Below are positions 1 to 6,316 of a DNA stretch of 18,844 nt, piece after piece (the stretch's first letter is position 1; each line of letters starts with the position of its first letter). Location of the stretch: positions 1 to 18,844 of the forward strand of contig JAHFPI010000012.1 in assembly GCA_023266795.1 (NCBI GenBank), given 5' to 3'. The translations under genes and the position numbers were made by a program. Origin of the DNA: Rhodospirillales bacterium (GTDB lineage: Bacteria > Pseudomonadota > Alphaproteobacteria > Micavibrionales > UBA2020). The notes under the pieces were generated by a model. That model saw only the letters and a list, made by a program, of their open reading frames with translations, had not been told where the DNA came from and ran no database searches.

Positions 1-109
1 ACGGCAGACGCTGTTTATTGTCGATTTCAATGATAATTTTGCGGGTATCCGGCGAAACGTCATGAATATCAATGACCAGGCCCGTATACTGGCGGGAGTT
101 TGTCGTCAT
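1..109 (-). CDS. 5' end of a gene cut by the left window edge, product uncertain
   Basis: An open frame starts with ATG at 109 directly after the TAG stop of the upstream gene (stop at 112-110, no gap), so the two are probably co-transcribed and translationally coupled. The 36 visible residues begin MTTNSRQYTGLVIDIHDVSP and continue as alternating hydrophobic and charged strands ending in QRLP. The pattern of two beta strands around 'DVSPDTR' loosely recalls the first strands of FAD-binding domains of ferredoxin-NADP reductase-like enzymes. That resemblance is weak and rests on too few residues for a real assignment. No separate Shine-Dalgarno sequence is obvious. The ORF itself is plausible because it stays open to the edge and starts exactly at the preceding stop. 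Confidence 0.5.
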   Translation of the reverse strand, partial: MTTNSRQYTGLVIDIHDVSPDTRKIIIEIDNKQRLP

Positions 110-1213
110 CTAGCGGTGCTTTGGCCCTTTGTGGTGGGAGGGGTGCGGGTTCTTTTTTGTGTATTTCGGATGATGCCGTTTGGCGGCCGCCTTGTGTGCG
201 GGCGCCTTTTTGATGGCCAGATTTTTGGGAGCCGCCGCAGCAGCAAAATCCTTTTTGGAACTCGCGGATACTGCGGGAGGCGTGTCCTTTTTGGCAAAAT
301 GGCCGTGATAGCCGCGCGGATGGTCGCTTTCTTTAAACGCGTGCGCCGCTTCTTTTTTCGGAGCAGCCTCCGGAACGACAGTTTTTTCTTCACTGACAGG
401 AAGCGGCTTCTCTTTTGCCTCTTCGGCCAACGGTACGACAGCCTCCATCGGCGGCGCTGGTTGCTCTTCCGGCAGAACCTCTTTATGAGTCTGGGCGGCG
501 ATGGCGGCTTTGATTTCGGCCTCCAGTTGCTGCATCTGCAGGACAGCCTTTGAATCCGGCGCCGGCGCATAGTTATCGACGACGAGCGGCGTAAACACAA
601 TAGGCGTGCCGTCCTCCTGCGTCTCGGGAATCTCCCCGTTCTGCTGGCGGCGTTCAAAATTCGCTTTTTCAAACAGGTTCCGCTGCTGCACGGCCAGCCA
701 GATCATTTCCTTTTGCTCCGCGCTGCCGTGGAGGCTCACGCTGTTCATGCCGCGCAACCGCGCCAGTGCGACCATGGCATCGGCATCCTGCTGCTGGAAA
801 TTTTCCTTGCTGCCGGTAATCGTCTCGCGGACAGCGCCGCTTTTCTGCTGAACAACGTCAAAACGCATCGTGCTGCCGGTGTGCAGTTTTAGCTCAAAAC
901 CGTTTTTGGTCATTTTGGCGGAGTCGGGATCGGCATATTGTATGAGTTCGCGGAACGCCAGTTCCTTCATAATCTCGAGATATTCCGGATTGATATTCTT
1001 CCAAAATTCGTCAATCACCTCATGCAGCCGCGTCTTCTTTTTCTTGGAGGCAGAGGGAATGGGCACTGACAGCGGGGTATCTTCTCCGGCCTCGGGATCG
1101 GGGGCGGATGTGAGGGGGCCAATACCGCTCAGGCCGACCATTTCTTCTGCGTCAACGACCCCGGCACCGTCCGATGGCGGGAGAAAAGCCGAACTCTGTC
1201 CGTTCCGGGCCAT
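110..1213 (-). CDS. Hypothetical protein with LPD7-like domain and basic Lys/His/Ala-rich tail
   Basis: This encodes 367 residues. The ATG at 1213 is fixed by a perfect AGGAGG (1225-1220) 6 nt upstream and by the promoter at 1241-1269. Residues 1-60 are low-complexity and end in a Lys run. Residues about 63-190 form the only compact part. Within it, about 140-185 (DADAMVALARLRGM, then SVSLHGSAEQ, then WLAVQQRNL) resembles the LPD7 module, a small helix-strand domain found in large polyvalent and relaxase-like proteins of mobile elements. Residues 190-367 are rich in Pro, Ala, Lys and Glu and end in a strongly basic His/Lys tail (HHPKYTKKNPHPSHHKG), suggesting nucleic-acid or other polyanion binding. 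There is no signal peptide or membrane segment. The function is unknown. The LPD7 resemblance is from memory of the pattern, not a profile search. No relaxase or integrase is seen in the window. Confidence 0.82.
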   Translation of the reverse strand: MARNGQSSAFLPPSDGAGVVDAEEMVGLSGIGPLTSAPDPEAGEDTPLSVPIPSASKKKKTRLHEVIDEFWKNINPEYLEIMKELAFRELIQYADPDSAKMTKNGFELKLHTGSTMRFDVVQQKSGAVRETITGSKENFQQQDADAMVALARLRGMNSVSLHGSAEQKEMIWLAVQQRNLFEKANFERRQQNGEIPETQEDGTPIVFTPLVVDNYAPAPDSKAVLQMQQLEAEIKAAIAAQTHKEVLPEEQPAPPMEAVVPLAEEAKEKPLPVSEEKTVVPEAAPKKEAAHAFKESDHPRGYHGHFAKKDTPPAVSASSKKDFAAAAAPKNLAIKKAPAHKAAAKRHHPKYTKKNPHPSHHKGPKHR

Positions 1214-1240
1214 AATGAGCCTCCTGAATAATTATGCTCA

Positions 1241-1269
1241 AGTATAGCAATTTTTTTGGAAAATATCAA
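1241..1269 (-). promoter_or_regulatory. Strong sigma70-type promoter for the LPD7-like gene
   Basis: Read on the minus strand, the -35 box TTGATA (1269-1264) and the -10 box TATACT (1246-1241) are separated by exactly 17 bp. Each differs from consensus at one base. Predicted transcription starts near 1234, leaving a leader of about 20 nt that contains the AGGAGG site. This makes the 367-aa gene the first gene of its own transcript, separate from lolA. Confidence 0.75.
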
Positions 1270-1288
1270 GGAAATCACTTTCCGGAAA
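1270..1288. promoter_or_regulatory. Two overlapping palindromes abutting the -35 box, possible operator
   Basis: Immediately upstream of the -35 box lies GGAAA-TCAC-TTTCC (1270-1283), which overlaps the perfect 10-bp palindrome TTTCCGGAAA (1279-1288). The site sits in the usual position for an activator or repressor next to RNA polymerase. Read on the minus strand, the first could also form a 5-bp hairpin after lolA, but no T-tract follows directly, so a terminator role is weak. The regulator is unknown. Confidence 0.3.
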
Positions 1289-1329
1289 CAGAACTGATTT
1301 CATCTATCTTATTGATAAAGCTGTAAGTT

Positions 1330-1944
1330 TTAATTGTACTGGCTGTTTTTACGGGTGGGGTCGTAGTAATGAAACAGCTTACTATCGAGGGTGATTCCCG
1401 TTTCAGCGTCCGACAGCGCCACTTCAGTGGTTAACCCCTGTGCATCGACAATACGCCACTTTTTGAGCTGCAGCGGATGTTCGTCGAACAGCAGGGTCAG
1501 GGAGCCCGCCGACGGATCGCCGGACTGGACCAGCGTCACCTGCAAAAAACCCTCCGCCCTGCGGATACCCGACACGCCGATATCCCCCGACAACTGCAGG
1601 TTCGGGCGCAGGAAAAAATTGGCCAGGGATTTGCTGATGAGCATGTTGCTCTGCTGCTTCATCTGCCCGTCGTAGTAATAGACGAATATGCCGTCCGCGA
1701 CGATAAAGTCCGCCACCGGCGGCGCATAATCGAACCGCATCCTGCCCGGCCGCTTCAGCAGGAAAGTGCCGCCGACCTGCCTGCCGCCATTGTCGGTCTG
1801 GATGAAATGCGCCCGGAGAGTCGTGATGCCGTTAAGGTATGCTTCGATAACGCCCGCCTCCGGCAAAGGCGCCGGATTTTCCGCCGCGAAAGCCGCAGGC
1901 GAAAACAGGCTCAGAAAAACAAGCGTGGCGAAAATAAAGCGCAT
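1330..1944 (-). CDS. lolA: LolA-family outer-membrane lipoprotein carrier protein
   Basis: LolA is the periplasmic chaperone that takes lipoproteins from the LolCDE complex in the inner membrane to the outer-membrane receptor. The 204-residue product has a Sec signal peptide (about 1-20, ending AFA before AENPAP). It carries the family signature KRPGRMRFDY followed by the YYYDGQMKQQ strand and the LANFFLRP segment. The rest is an alternating beta pattern that fits the half-barrel fold, and the length is normal. A TTG at 1956 is in frame, but ATG at 1944 is preferred because GGGA lies 6 nt before it and the signal peptide then starts MRFIF. The gene follows the secreted-protein gene by 14 bp and ftsK before that, an arrangement close to the ftsK-lolA pair common in alphaproteobacteria. 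It is probably transcribed from the ftsK promoter. Confidence 0.9.
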   Translation of the reverse strand: MRFIFATLVFLSLFSPAAFAAENPAPLPEAGVIEAYLNGITTLRAHFIQTDNGGRQVGGTFLLKRPGRMRFDYAPPVADFIVADGIFVYYYDGQMKQQSNMLISKSLANFFLRPNLQLSGDIGVSGIRRAEGFLQVTLVQSGDPSAGSLTLLFDEHPLQLKKWRIVDAQGLTTEVALSDAETGITLDSKLFHYYDPTRKNSQYN

Positions 1945-1958
1945 GGACGTTCCCAAGG

Positions 1959-2630
1959 TTATTTGTTCAGGGCAATCTGCTGTGCCATGAACTTGTCCAT
2001 CAATGGGTAGACTTTGTCAAGGGCGGGCGGTGCGGTGCCGGTATAACGGAGGGTGACCTCGATGGGAATGTGCCGCAACGCGGTGGTGGAAATCATGGCG
2101 GTGCTCTTGATCTGGGGAGTCTGGCTGCCGACCGTGCCGGTCATGCCGAGAGAAACGCTGTTTTCGCTCCGGTGCACCGTTTTATCCGGAACAAGGCCGT
2201 CGGCGCTGTTCGCTGCGTATTGCAGGAAGGAAGCCTCGCGCATATCCAGATAATCCTGCCGGTTCAGCGGCGTGGTTTCGCCTATGGCGGGATTCATCCA
2301 GGTCACCAGGCCGACATTGGGCAGGGTGCCGTCAGGGCTGTCCCAGCCCGTGGAATTAGCAAGGTCGTTGCAGTCCATAAAAACCGCCAGCAAAAACTGG
2401 CCGCTCTTCTGCCGGACCTCGCCGGCGAAGGCCTGAAAAAGCATATCCTCGGCATAGGTCGCCTGATCCAGAAAACACATGCTCTTCGGCGCTTCCAGCG
2501 TGAGCATTTTCTGCGCGACCGGCACAAAAACCGTGCGGCGGAAATCCACCGGCTTCTGCGCGGCGTGCGCCGGCAGCGCAAGGGTGATAATGGCAGCGGC
2601 GGCGGAGAGTCCTGTAACAATGCGTTTCAT
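1959..2630 (-). CDS. Secreted protein of unknown function between ftsK and lolA
   Basis: The 223-residue product has a clear Sec signal peptide (MKRIVTGLSAAAAIITLALPAHA, about 1-23, AHA cleavage site) and no later membrane segment, so it should be periplasmic. The mature part has two cysteines within a region (about residues 50-90) containing MCFLDQATYAED and VFMDCND that could form a disulfide, and a Thr/Ser-rich C-terminal half with alternating strand pattern. I recognise no enzymatic motif. The ATG lies 5 nt after the ftsK stop, with no strong ribosome site of its own, implying translational coupling with ftsK. Its position directly before lolA hints at an envelope or division-related job, but that is inference from context only. 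Confidence 0.85.
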   Translation of the reverse strand: MKRIVTGLSAAAAIITLALPAHAAQKPVDFRRTVFVPVAQKMLTLEAPKSMCFLDQATYAEDMLFQAFAGEVRQKSGQFLLAVFMDCNDLANSTGWDSPDGTLPNVGLVTWMNPAIGETTPLNRQDYLDMREASFLQYAANSADGLVPDKTVHRSENSVSLGMTGTVGSQTPQIKSTAMISTTALRHIPIEVTLRYTGTAPPALDKVYPLMDKFMAQQIALNK

Positions 2631-2635
2631 GTGTT

Positions 2636-5050
2636 TTACGTCCCGTAATTTTCCGATAAGATTTCGCGTTTGCCGACATGGTTGGCCGCGCTGATGAGGC
2701 CTTCTTTTTCCATGCGGTCGATGATGTTGGCGGCGCGGTTATAGCCGATCTGCAGATGGCGCTGGATAAAACTGGTCGAGGCCTTGCGCTCCCGCAGCAC
2801 GATCTGCACGGCCTGATCATAAAGGTCGTCGGAAGCGCCGCCGCTCTCGCCCGCTGCCCCGCCCGCCGCTTCCTCTTCGTCTTCAGTGACGCCGTCGATA
2901 TAATCCGGAACGCCCTGCGCCCGCAGATACTTGACGATTTTTTCCACTTCGTTGTCGTCGACCAGCGGGCCATGCACGCGTGTGACGCGCCCGCCCGCCG
3001 CCATATACAGCATATCGCCGCGCCCCAGCAGCTGCTCGGCGCCGCCCTCGCCCAGAATGGTGCGGCTGTCGATCTTGCTGGTGACCTGAAAGCTGATCCG
3101 TGTCGGAAAATTCGCCTTGATGACACCGGTGATGACGTCGACGGAAGGACGCTGCGTCGCCATGATTAAATGTATGCCTGCCGCCCGCGCCATTTGCGCG
3201 AGGCGCTGGATGGCATTCTCCACTTCCTTGCCCGCGACCAGCATCAGATCGGCGAATTCATCGACGATAATGACGATAAAGGGCAGCTCGACCTGCGAGA
3301 TCGGCTGTTCCTCGTAAATCGGCTTGCCGGTATCGGAATCAAAACCGGTCTGGATCTTGTGCATCAGCACTTCGCCCTTGGCGCAGGCCTCGCGGATGCG
3401 CGTGTTGAAGCCGTCAATGTTACGCACGCCGAGCTTCGACATGGCGCGGTAACGGTCCTCCATCTCGCGCACGGCCCACTTGAGCGCGGTAATGGCGCGG
3501 TGCGCCTCCGTCACGACAGGCGTCAGCAGGTGAGGAATGTCGTCGTAGACGGACAGTTCCAGCATCTTCGGATCGATCATGATAAAACGGCATTGCGCGG
3601 GCGACAGCTTATAGAGCAGGGATAAAATCATGGTGTTGATGGCGACAGACTTCCCCGAGCCGGTCGTGCCCGCGACCAGCAGGTGCGGCATCCGCGTCAG
3701 ATCGGCGATCACCGTGTCGCCGGCGATATTCTTGCCCAGCACCAGCGGCAGGCGGCAGGCTGTTTTCTCGTAGTCCTTGGTGGCCAGCATTTCCTTGAGG
3801 AAAACCATCTCGCGTTTCGCGTTGGGCAGTTCTATGCCGATGGCGTTCTTGCCGGGGACGACGGCGACGCGGACGGACACGGCGCTCATTGAGCGGGCGA
3901 TGTCATCGGACAGGCCGATCACGCGGGAGGTTTTGGTGCCGGGGGCCGGCTCCATCTCGTACAGCGTGACGATCGGGCCGGGGCTGACTTTCAGGATATC
4001 GCCCTCGACGCCAAAATCGTGGAGCGTGGATTGCAGCATCTCTGCATTTTTCTGCAATGCGGCCTCGTCCAGCTTGGAGCCGGTGTTGTTGACGCGGTCT
4101 TCGAGAATATCCAGCGACGGCAGCTGCCATTCCTCGTTCGACGTCCTGAGGTTGAGTTTTTTCTGCCGGTCTTCCTTGGCGGCGGGTTTGGATTTTTCCG
4201 GACGCAGCGCCACAACCGGTTTGCGCCGGGGCGCGGCCAGCGTGGAAACCTCTTTTTCTTCCGTTGTCTCGGGTTCCGGCGCGGCGTCTTCATGAAGCTT
4301 TACGCGGAGCTTGCGCGGGTTGTTGGCCGCATCCGACGTGTACCAGCTGTGCCATTCGCTGAAACGCGCCACCGCGCCCGTCACGCCCGCGCCGATGGCG
4401 GCGGCGGCGTCACGCGCGCGCGTCAGACCCGCCGCCCATTCGCTGAAACTGATGCCGAGCGAGAGCATATAGGTGGCGCTGAAAACAATGGCGGCGGAAA
4501 CCGTCACAAAGATGAAAGCCGTCGTGCCGAGCCAGCCCTGCAGGTGGTTGCCGATCGTGGTGAAGATCAGCGCGCCGGCGCTGCCGCCGAGATAGGAGCC
4601 GATGCCCCACGATTCAAACGAAGGGATCCGTGCGAGCGTAATCGCGCCCGTCAGGACGGCCACAACCAGCAGCGCTATTTTGCCGCCGAGATGATCGAGC
4701 GGTTTGCGGGTGAGGATGCGGTAGCCCCAGGCCATGAAGGCGGCTGCGAAAAAATAGGCGGCAAGGCCCAGTGTCTGTAAAAGCATGTCAGCCGTATACG
4801 CGCCGAAACTGCCGAAGAGATTGTGGATTTTTATGCCGGAAGACACCGTGTTGAAGGACGGGTCCTGCACATTAAAAGTAAACAGCATCAGCGCCAGGCA
4901 AATTCCCAGCGTTGCGAACCCGATGCCGGCCGTATCCGTCAGGCGGTTGGCGATGAAGCTTTGCATGGATGCCGGCAGCAGCGGCGGATAAGAAGCCCGT
5001 TTAACCTTGAATTTACGCGCTGACGTACGTGAAAAAAATGCCATCGACAC
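2636..5050 (-). CDS. ftsK: DNA translocase FtsK
   Basis: FtsK couples septum formation to clearing of the chromosome terminus by hexameric ATP-driven DNA pumping. The 804-residue protein has four or more membrane spans at about 38-195 (the FtsK 4TM anchor) and a charged, rather short linker (about 240-310). The alpha/beta motor domain follows: Walker A GTTGSGKS at 461-468, Walker B IVIIVDEFADL at 592-602, and ATQRPSVDVITG at 631-642. The winged-helix gamma domain is at about 741-804 (SFIQRHLQIGYNRAANIIDRM), which in known FtsK reads polar KOPS sites. All hallmark parts are present. GTG at 5050 is the first start. ATG at 5044, two codons in, is equally possible because G-rich stretches suit both. 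The gene has its own promoter (5083-5111) and is followed within 5 nt by the secreted-protein gene and then lolA. Confidence 0.97.
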   Translation of the reverse strand: MSMAFFSRTSARKFKVKRASYPPLLPASMQSFIANRLTDTAGIGFATLGICLALMLFTFNVQDPSFNTVSSGIKIHNLFGSFGAYTADMLLQTLGLAAYFFAAAFMAWGYRILTRKPLDHLGGKIALLVVAVLTGAITLARIPSFESWGIGSYLGGSAGALIFTTIGNHLQGWLGTTAFIFVTVSAAIVFSATYMLSLGISFSEWAAGLTRARDAAAAIGAGVTGAVARFSEWHSWYTSDAANNPRKLRVKLHEDAAPEPETTEEKEVSTLAAPRRKPVVALRPEKSKPAAKEDRQKKLNLRTSNEEWQLPSLDILEDRVNNTGSKLDEAALQKNAEMLQSTLHDFGVEGDILKVSPGPIVTLYEMEPAPGTKTSRVIGLSDDIARSMSAVSVRVAVVPGKNAIGIELPNAKREMVFLKEMLATKDYEKTACRLPLVLGKNIAGDTVIADLTRMPHLLVAGTTGSGKSVAINTMILSLLYKLSPAQCRFIMIDPKMLELSVYDDIPHLLTPVVTEAHRAITALKWAVREMEDRYRAMSKLGVRNIDGFNTRIREACAKGEVLMHKIQTGFDSDTGKPIYEEQPISQVELPFIVIIVDEFADLMLVAGKEVENAIQRLAQMARAAGIHLIMATQRPSVDVITGVIKANFPTRISFQVTSKIDSRTILGEGGAEQLLGRGDMLYMAAGGRVTRVHGPLVDDNEVEKIVKYLRAQGVPDYIDGVTEDEEEAAGGAAGESGGASDDLYDQAVQIVLRERKASTSFIQRHLQIGYNRAANIIDRMEKEGLISAANHVGKREILSENYGT

Positions 5051-5082
5051 CCCATCCCCTGCTGCAGAACCACCCTCTGAGG

Positions 5083-5111
5083 ATTATAGCCCTCCGCCGC
5101 CCTTTTCTCAA
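5083..5111 (-). promoter_or_regulatory. Near-consensus sigma70 promoter for ftsK
   Basis: On the minus strand, the -35 box TTGAGA (5111-5106) and the perfect -10 box TATAAT (5088-5083) are separated by 17 bp. Predicted transcription starts near 5076, about 26-32 nt before the two candidate ftsK starts. It lies in the 99-bp gap after the 66-aa gene. It probably drives ftsK, the secreted-protein gene and lolA. Confidence 0.8.
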
Positions 5112-5149
5112 GGAAAGAGCAAACGACATCGATAAAAGAACATTAAAGT

Positions 5150-5350
5150 TTATTTCTTCGGCGCTTCGCCTTCGTCGCCCAGATCGAGAATGCCCGTCGG
5201 GTCGTTTTCCACCAGATCGGCGACCTGTTCATAAACAGAGGCGTTATCGTCCATCTGCTCTTTCAGGGGCTGGTTCTGGGCGCCGACATTCCTGAAAAAA
5301 GTTGCGGCATCGCGCAGAAGCTTGGCGGCAAGGTGGGCATATGTGGCCAT
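5150..5350 (-). CDS. Small conserved-looking cytosolic protein (66 aa)
   Basis: The 66-residue product begins MATYAHLAAKLLRDAATFF and ends in an acidic stretch (LDLGDEGEAPKK). It is predicted to be mostly helical, with an amphipathic first helix (about 4-20) and a second around 28-48 (LKEQMDDNASVYEQVADLVE). There are no cysteines, signal peptide or membrane span. The start is supported by a G-rich Shine-Dalgarno (GGGGGAG) about 8 nt before ATG. Codon use and the absence of a better gene in this stretch support it as real. Function unknown. It lies between kdsB and ftsK, with its own 108-bp upstream gap and the ftsK promoter behind it, so it is probably a single-gene unit. Confidence 0.72.
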   Translation of the reverse strand: MATYAHLAAKLLRDAATFFRNVGAQNQPLKEQMDDNASVYEQVADLVENDPTGILDLGDEGEAPKK

Positions 5351-5375
5351 TCTGAAGGCTCCCCCTGAAAACAGG

Positions 5376-5387
5376 TTAACTTGTTAA
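5376..5387. promoter_or_regulatory. TTAAC-2-GTTAA inverted repeat upstream of the 66-aa gene
   Basis: A perfect 5-bp inverted repeat, TTAAC TT GTTAA, is centred about 31 bp before the ATG of the 66-aa gene in otherwise GC-rich DNA. It could be a small operator or part of the leader. No convincing -35/-10 pair was found in 5388-5458. It is listed only as a candidate site. Confidence 0.2.
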
Positions 5388-5458
5388 GACCCTAGCACGC
5401 AGAGTCAGACCGGTCACGGGAAACTTGGCTAAACAGTTTATGAAAAAATACGCCGGTA

Positions 5459-6196
5459 CTATCTTTTTAGCATTCTTCTGGCCGTTTCCAGATCTTCCGG
5501 CGTATCGACGCCGAGCGGCACGGTATCGACGACCGCCACATCTATCCGCATACCGAGCGCCAGCGCACGCAATTGCTCCAGCCGTTCCCTTTTTTCCAGC
5601 GCGGCGGGCGGGGCGGCGACGAATTTTTCCAGCGCGGCGCGTTTATAGGTATAAAGCCCGATATGGTGCAGCAGCGGCCCGTCGCCGGAAGGTGTGGTCG
5701 TACGGGTGAAATATAAAGCGCGGCCGGTTTTTTGGTTTTTGGAAAAATCGATCTCCGCAACCGCTTTCACCACGTTCGGATTGGTTTTTTCAGCTTCTTT
5801 GCTGATGACGGCGGCGAGCGTGCCGATGTCGGTGGCCGGGTTTTTCAGCAGGTCAAACGCGGTCTTGATGAGCAGCGGATCGAGCGTCGGCAGGTCGCCC
5901 TGCACGTTGATCACCGCATCGTATTTTCCAGCAGGGTCGATGATTTTCAGCGCGGCCAGAATACGGTCGGAGCCGGAAGGCAGCGCCGGATCGGTCAGCA
6001 CCGCCTCGCCGCCGGCTTTTTCCACGGCGGTCTTGATGGCGGCTTCCGCGCAGGCCACCACCACCCGTCCCAGCTTCGACTCCTGCGCCCGTTCCATCAC
6101 ATGCACAATCATCGGCCTGCCATGAAGATCAGCCAGCGGCTTGTCGGGCAGACGGGTCGAAGCCATGCGGGCGGGAATCAGAATGATCGGGTTCAT
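5459..6196 (-). CDS. kdsB: 3-deoxy-manno-octulosonate cytidylyltransferase
   Basis: KdsB activates Kdo with CTP to CMP-Kdo in the cytosol, the donor for the inner core of LPS. The 245-residue protein is the normal length for the family. It opens with the nucleotide-binding signature IILIPARMASTRLPDKPLADLHGRPM (about 4-29), written here as the key residues PAR, RLPxKPL and GxPM. It has NVQGDLP at 97-103, the site that holds the metal-binding Asp, and later HHIGLYTYKRAALEKF, typical of KdsB. The Glu usually found in QGDEP is Leu here, which also occurs in relatives. No strong Shine-Dalgarno precedes the ATG. The gene diverges from the ankyrin-repeat gene with a shared 120-bp promoter region and appears to be a single-gene unit. 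Confidence 0.95.
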   Translation of the reverse strand: MNPIILIPARMASTRLPDKPLADLHGRPMIVHVMERAQESKLGRVVVACAEAAIKTAVEKAGGEAVLTDPALPSGSDRILAALKIIDPAGKYDAVINVQGDLPTLDPLLIKTAFDLLKNPATDIGTLAAVISKEAEKTNPNVVKAVAEIDFSKNQKTGRALYFTRTTTPSGDGPLLHHIGLYTYKRAALEKFVAAPPAALEKRERLEQLRALALGMRIDVAVVDTVPLGVDTPEDLETARRMLKR

Positions 6197-6239
6197 GGAG
6201 TGTTTTTAAGTGTATCAGCTTGAAAAATCAACAGAATAT

Positions 6240-6268
6240 AGAATATATGTTGACATAATGACGAACAA
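6240..6268 (-). promoter_or_regulatory. Possible kdsB promoter, overlapping the opposite promoter
   Basis: On the minus strand, TTGTTC (6268-6263) and TATTCT (6245-6240) are spaced 17 bp apart. A tandem 7-bp repeat GAATATA (6234-6247) makes several overlapping TATATT-like -10 boxes possible. The -35 is poor, so the exact boxes are uncertain. The site lies over the TTGACA of the divergent promoter, so the two polymerases would compete. Confidence 0.35.
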
Positions 6269-6277
6269 TGCTATGTT
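6250..6277 (+). promoter_or_regulatory. Promoter for the ankyrin-nucleotidyltransferase gene
   Basis: A perfect -35 box TTGACA (6250-6255) is followed after 16 bp by TATGTT (6272-6277), preceded by TGC, which makes an extended -10. Predicted start is near 6284, giving a leader of about 33 nt before the ATG at 6317. It likely also serves rlmN, whose start is 11 bp after the ankyrin gene. Confidence 0.65.
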
Positions 6278-6316
6278 TGTGCGTTTTACAGAAGCTGGAA
6301 CAAGGTTCAACCCCGC

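Noticed and set aside
62..553. A 163-codon plus-strand frame opposite the LPD7-like gene tail
   Set aside because: It is antisense to the Lys/Ala-rich tail, giving an artificial Phe/Arg/Leu-rich product, and has no ribosome site.
5100..5121. CTTTTC-TCAA-GGAAAG hairpin after the 66-aa gene
   Set aside because: It has a G-U pair in a 6-bp stem and no following T-tract on the minus strand, and it overlaps the -35 of the ftsK promoter.
5430..5466. A poly-T run after a short inverted repeat downstream of kdsB, possible terminator
   Set aside because: The only clean stem is TAC-CGGC-GTA (3 bp), too weak for a terminator call, although the T-run is real.
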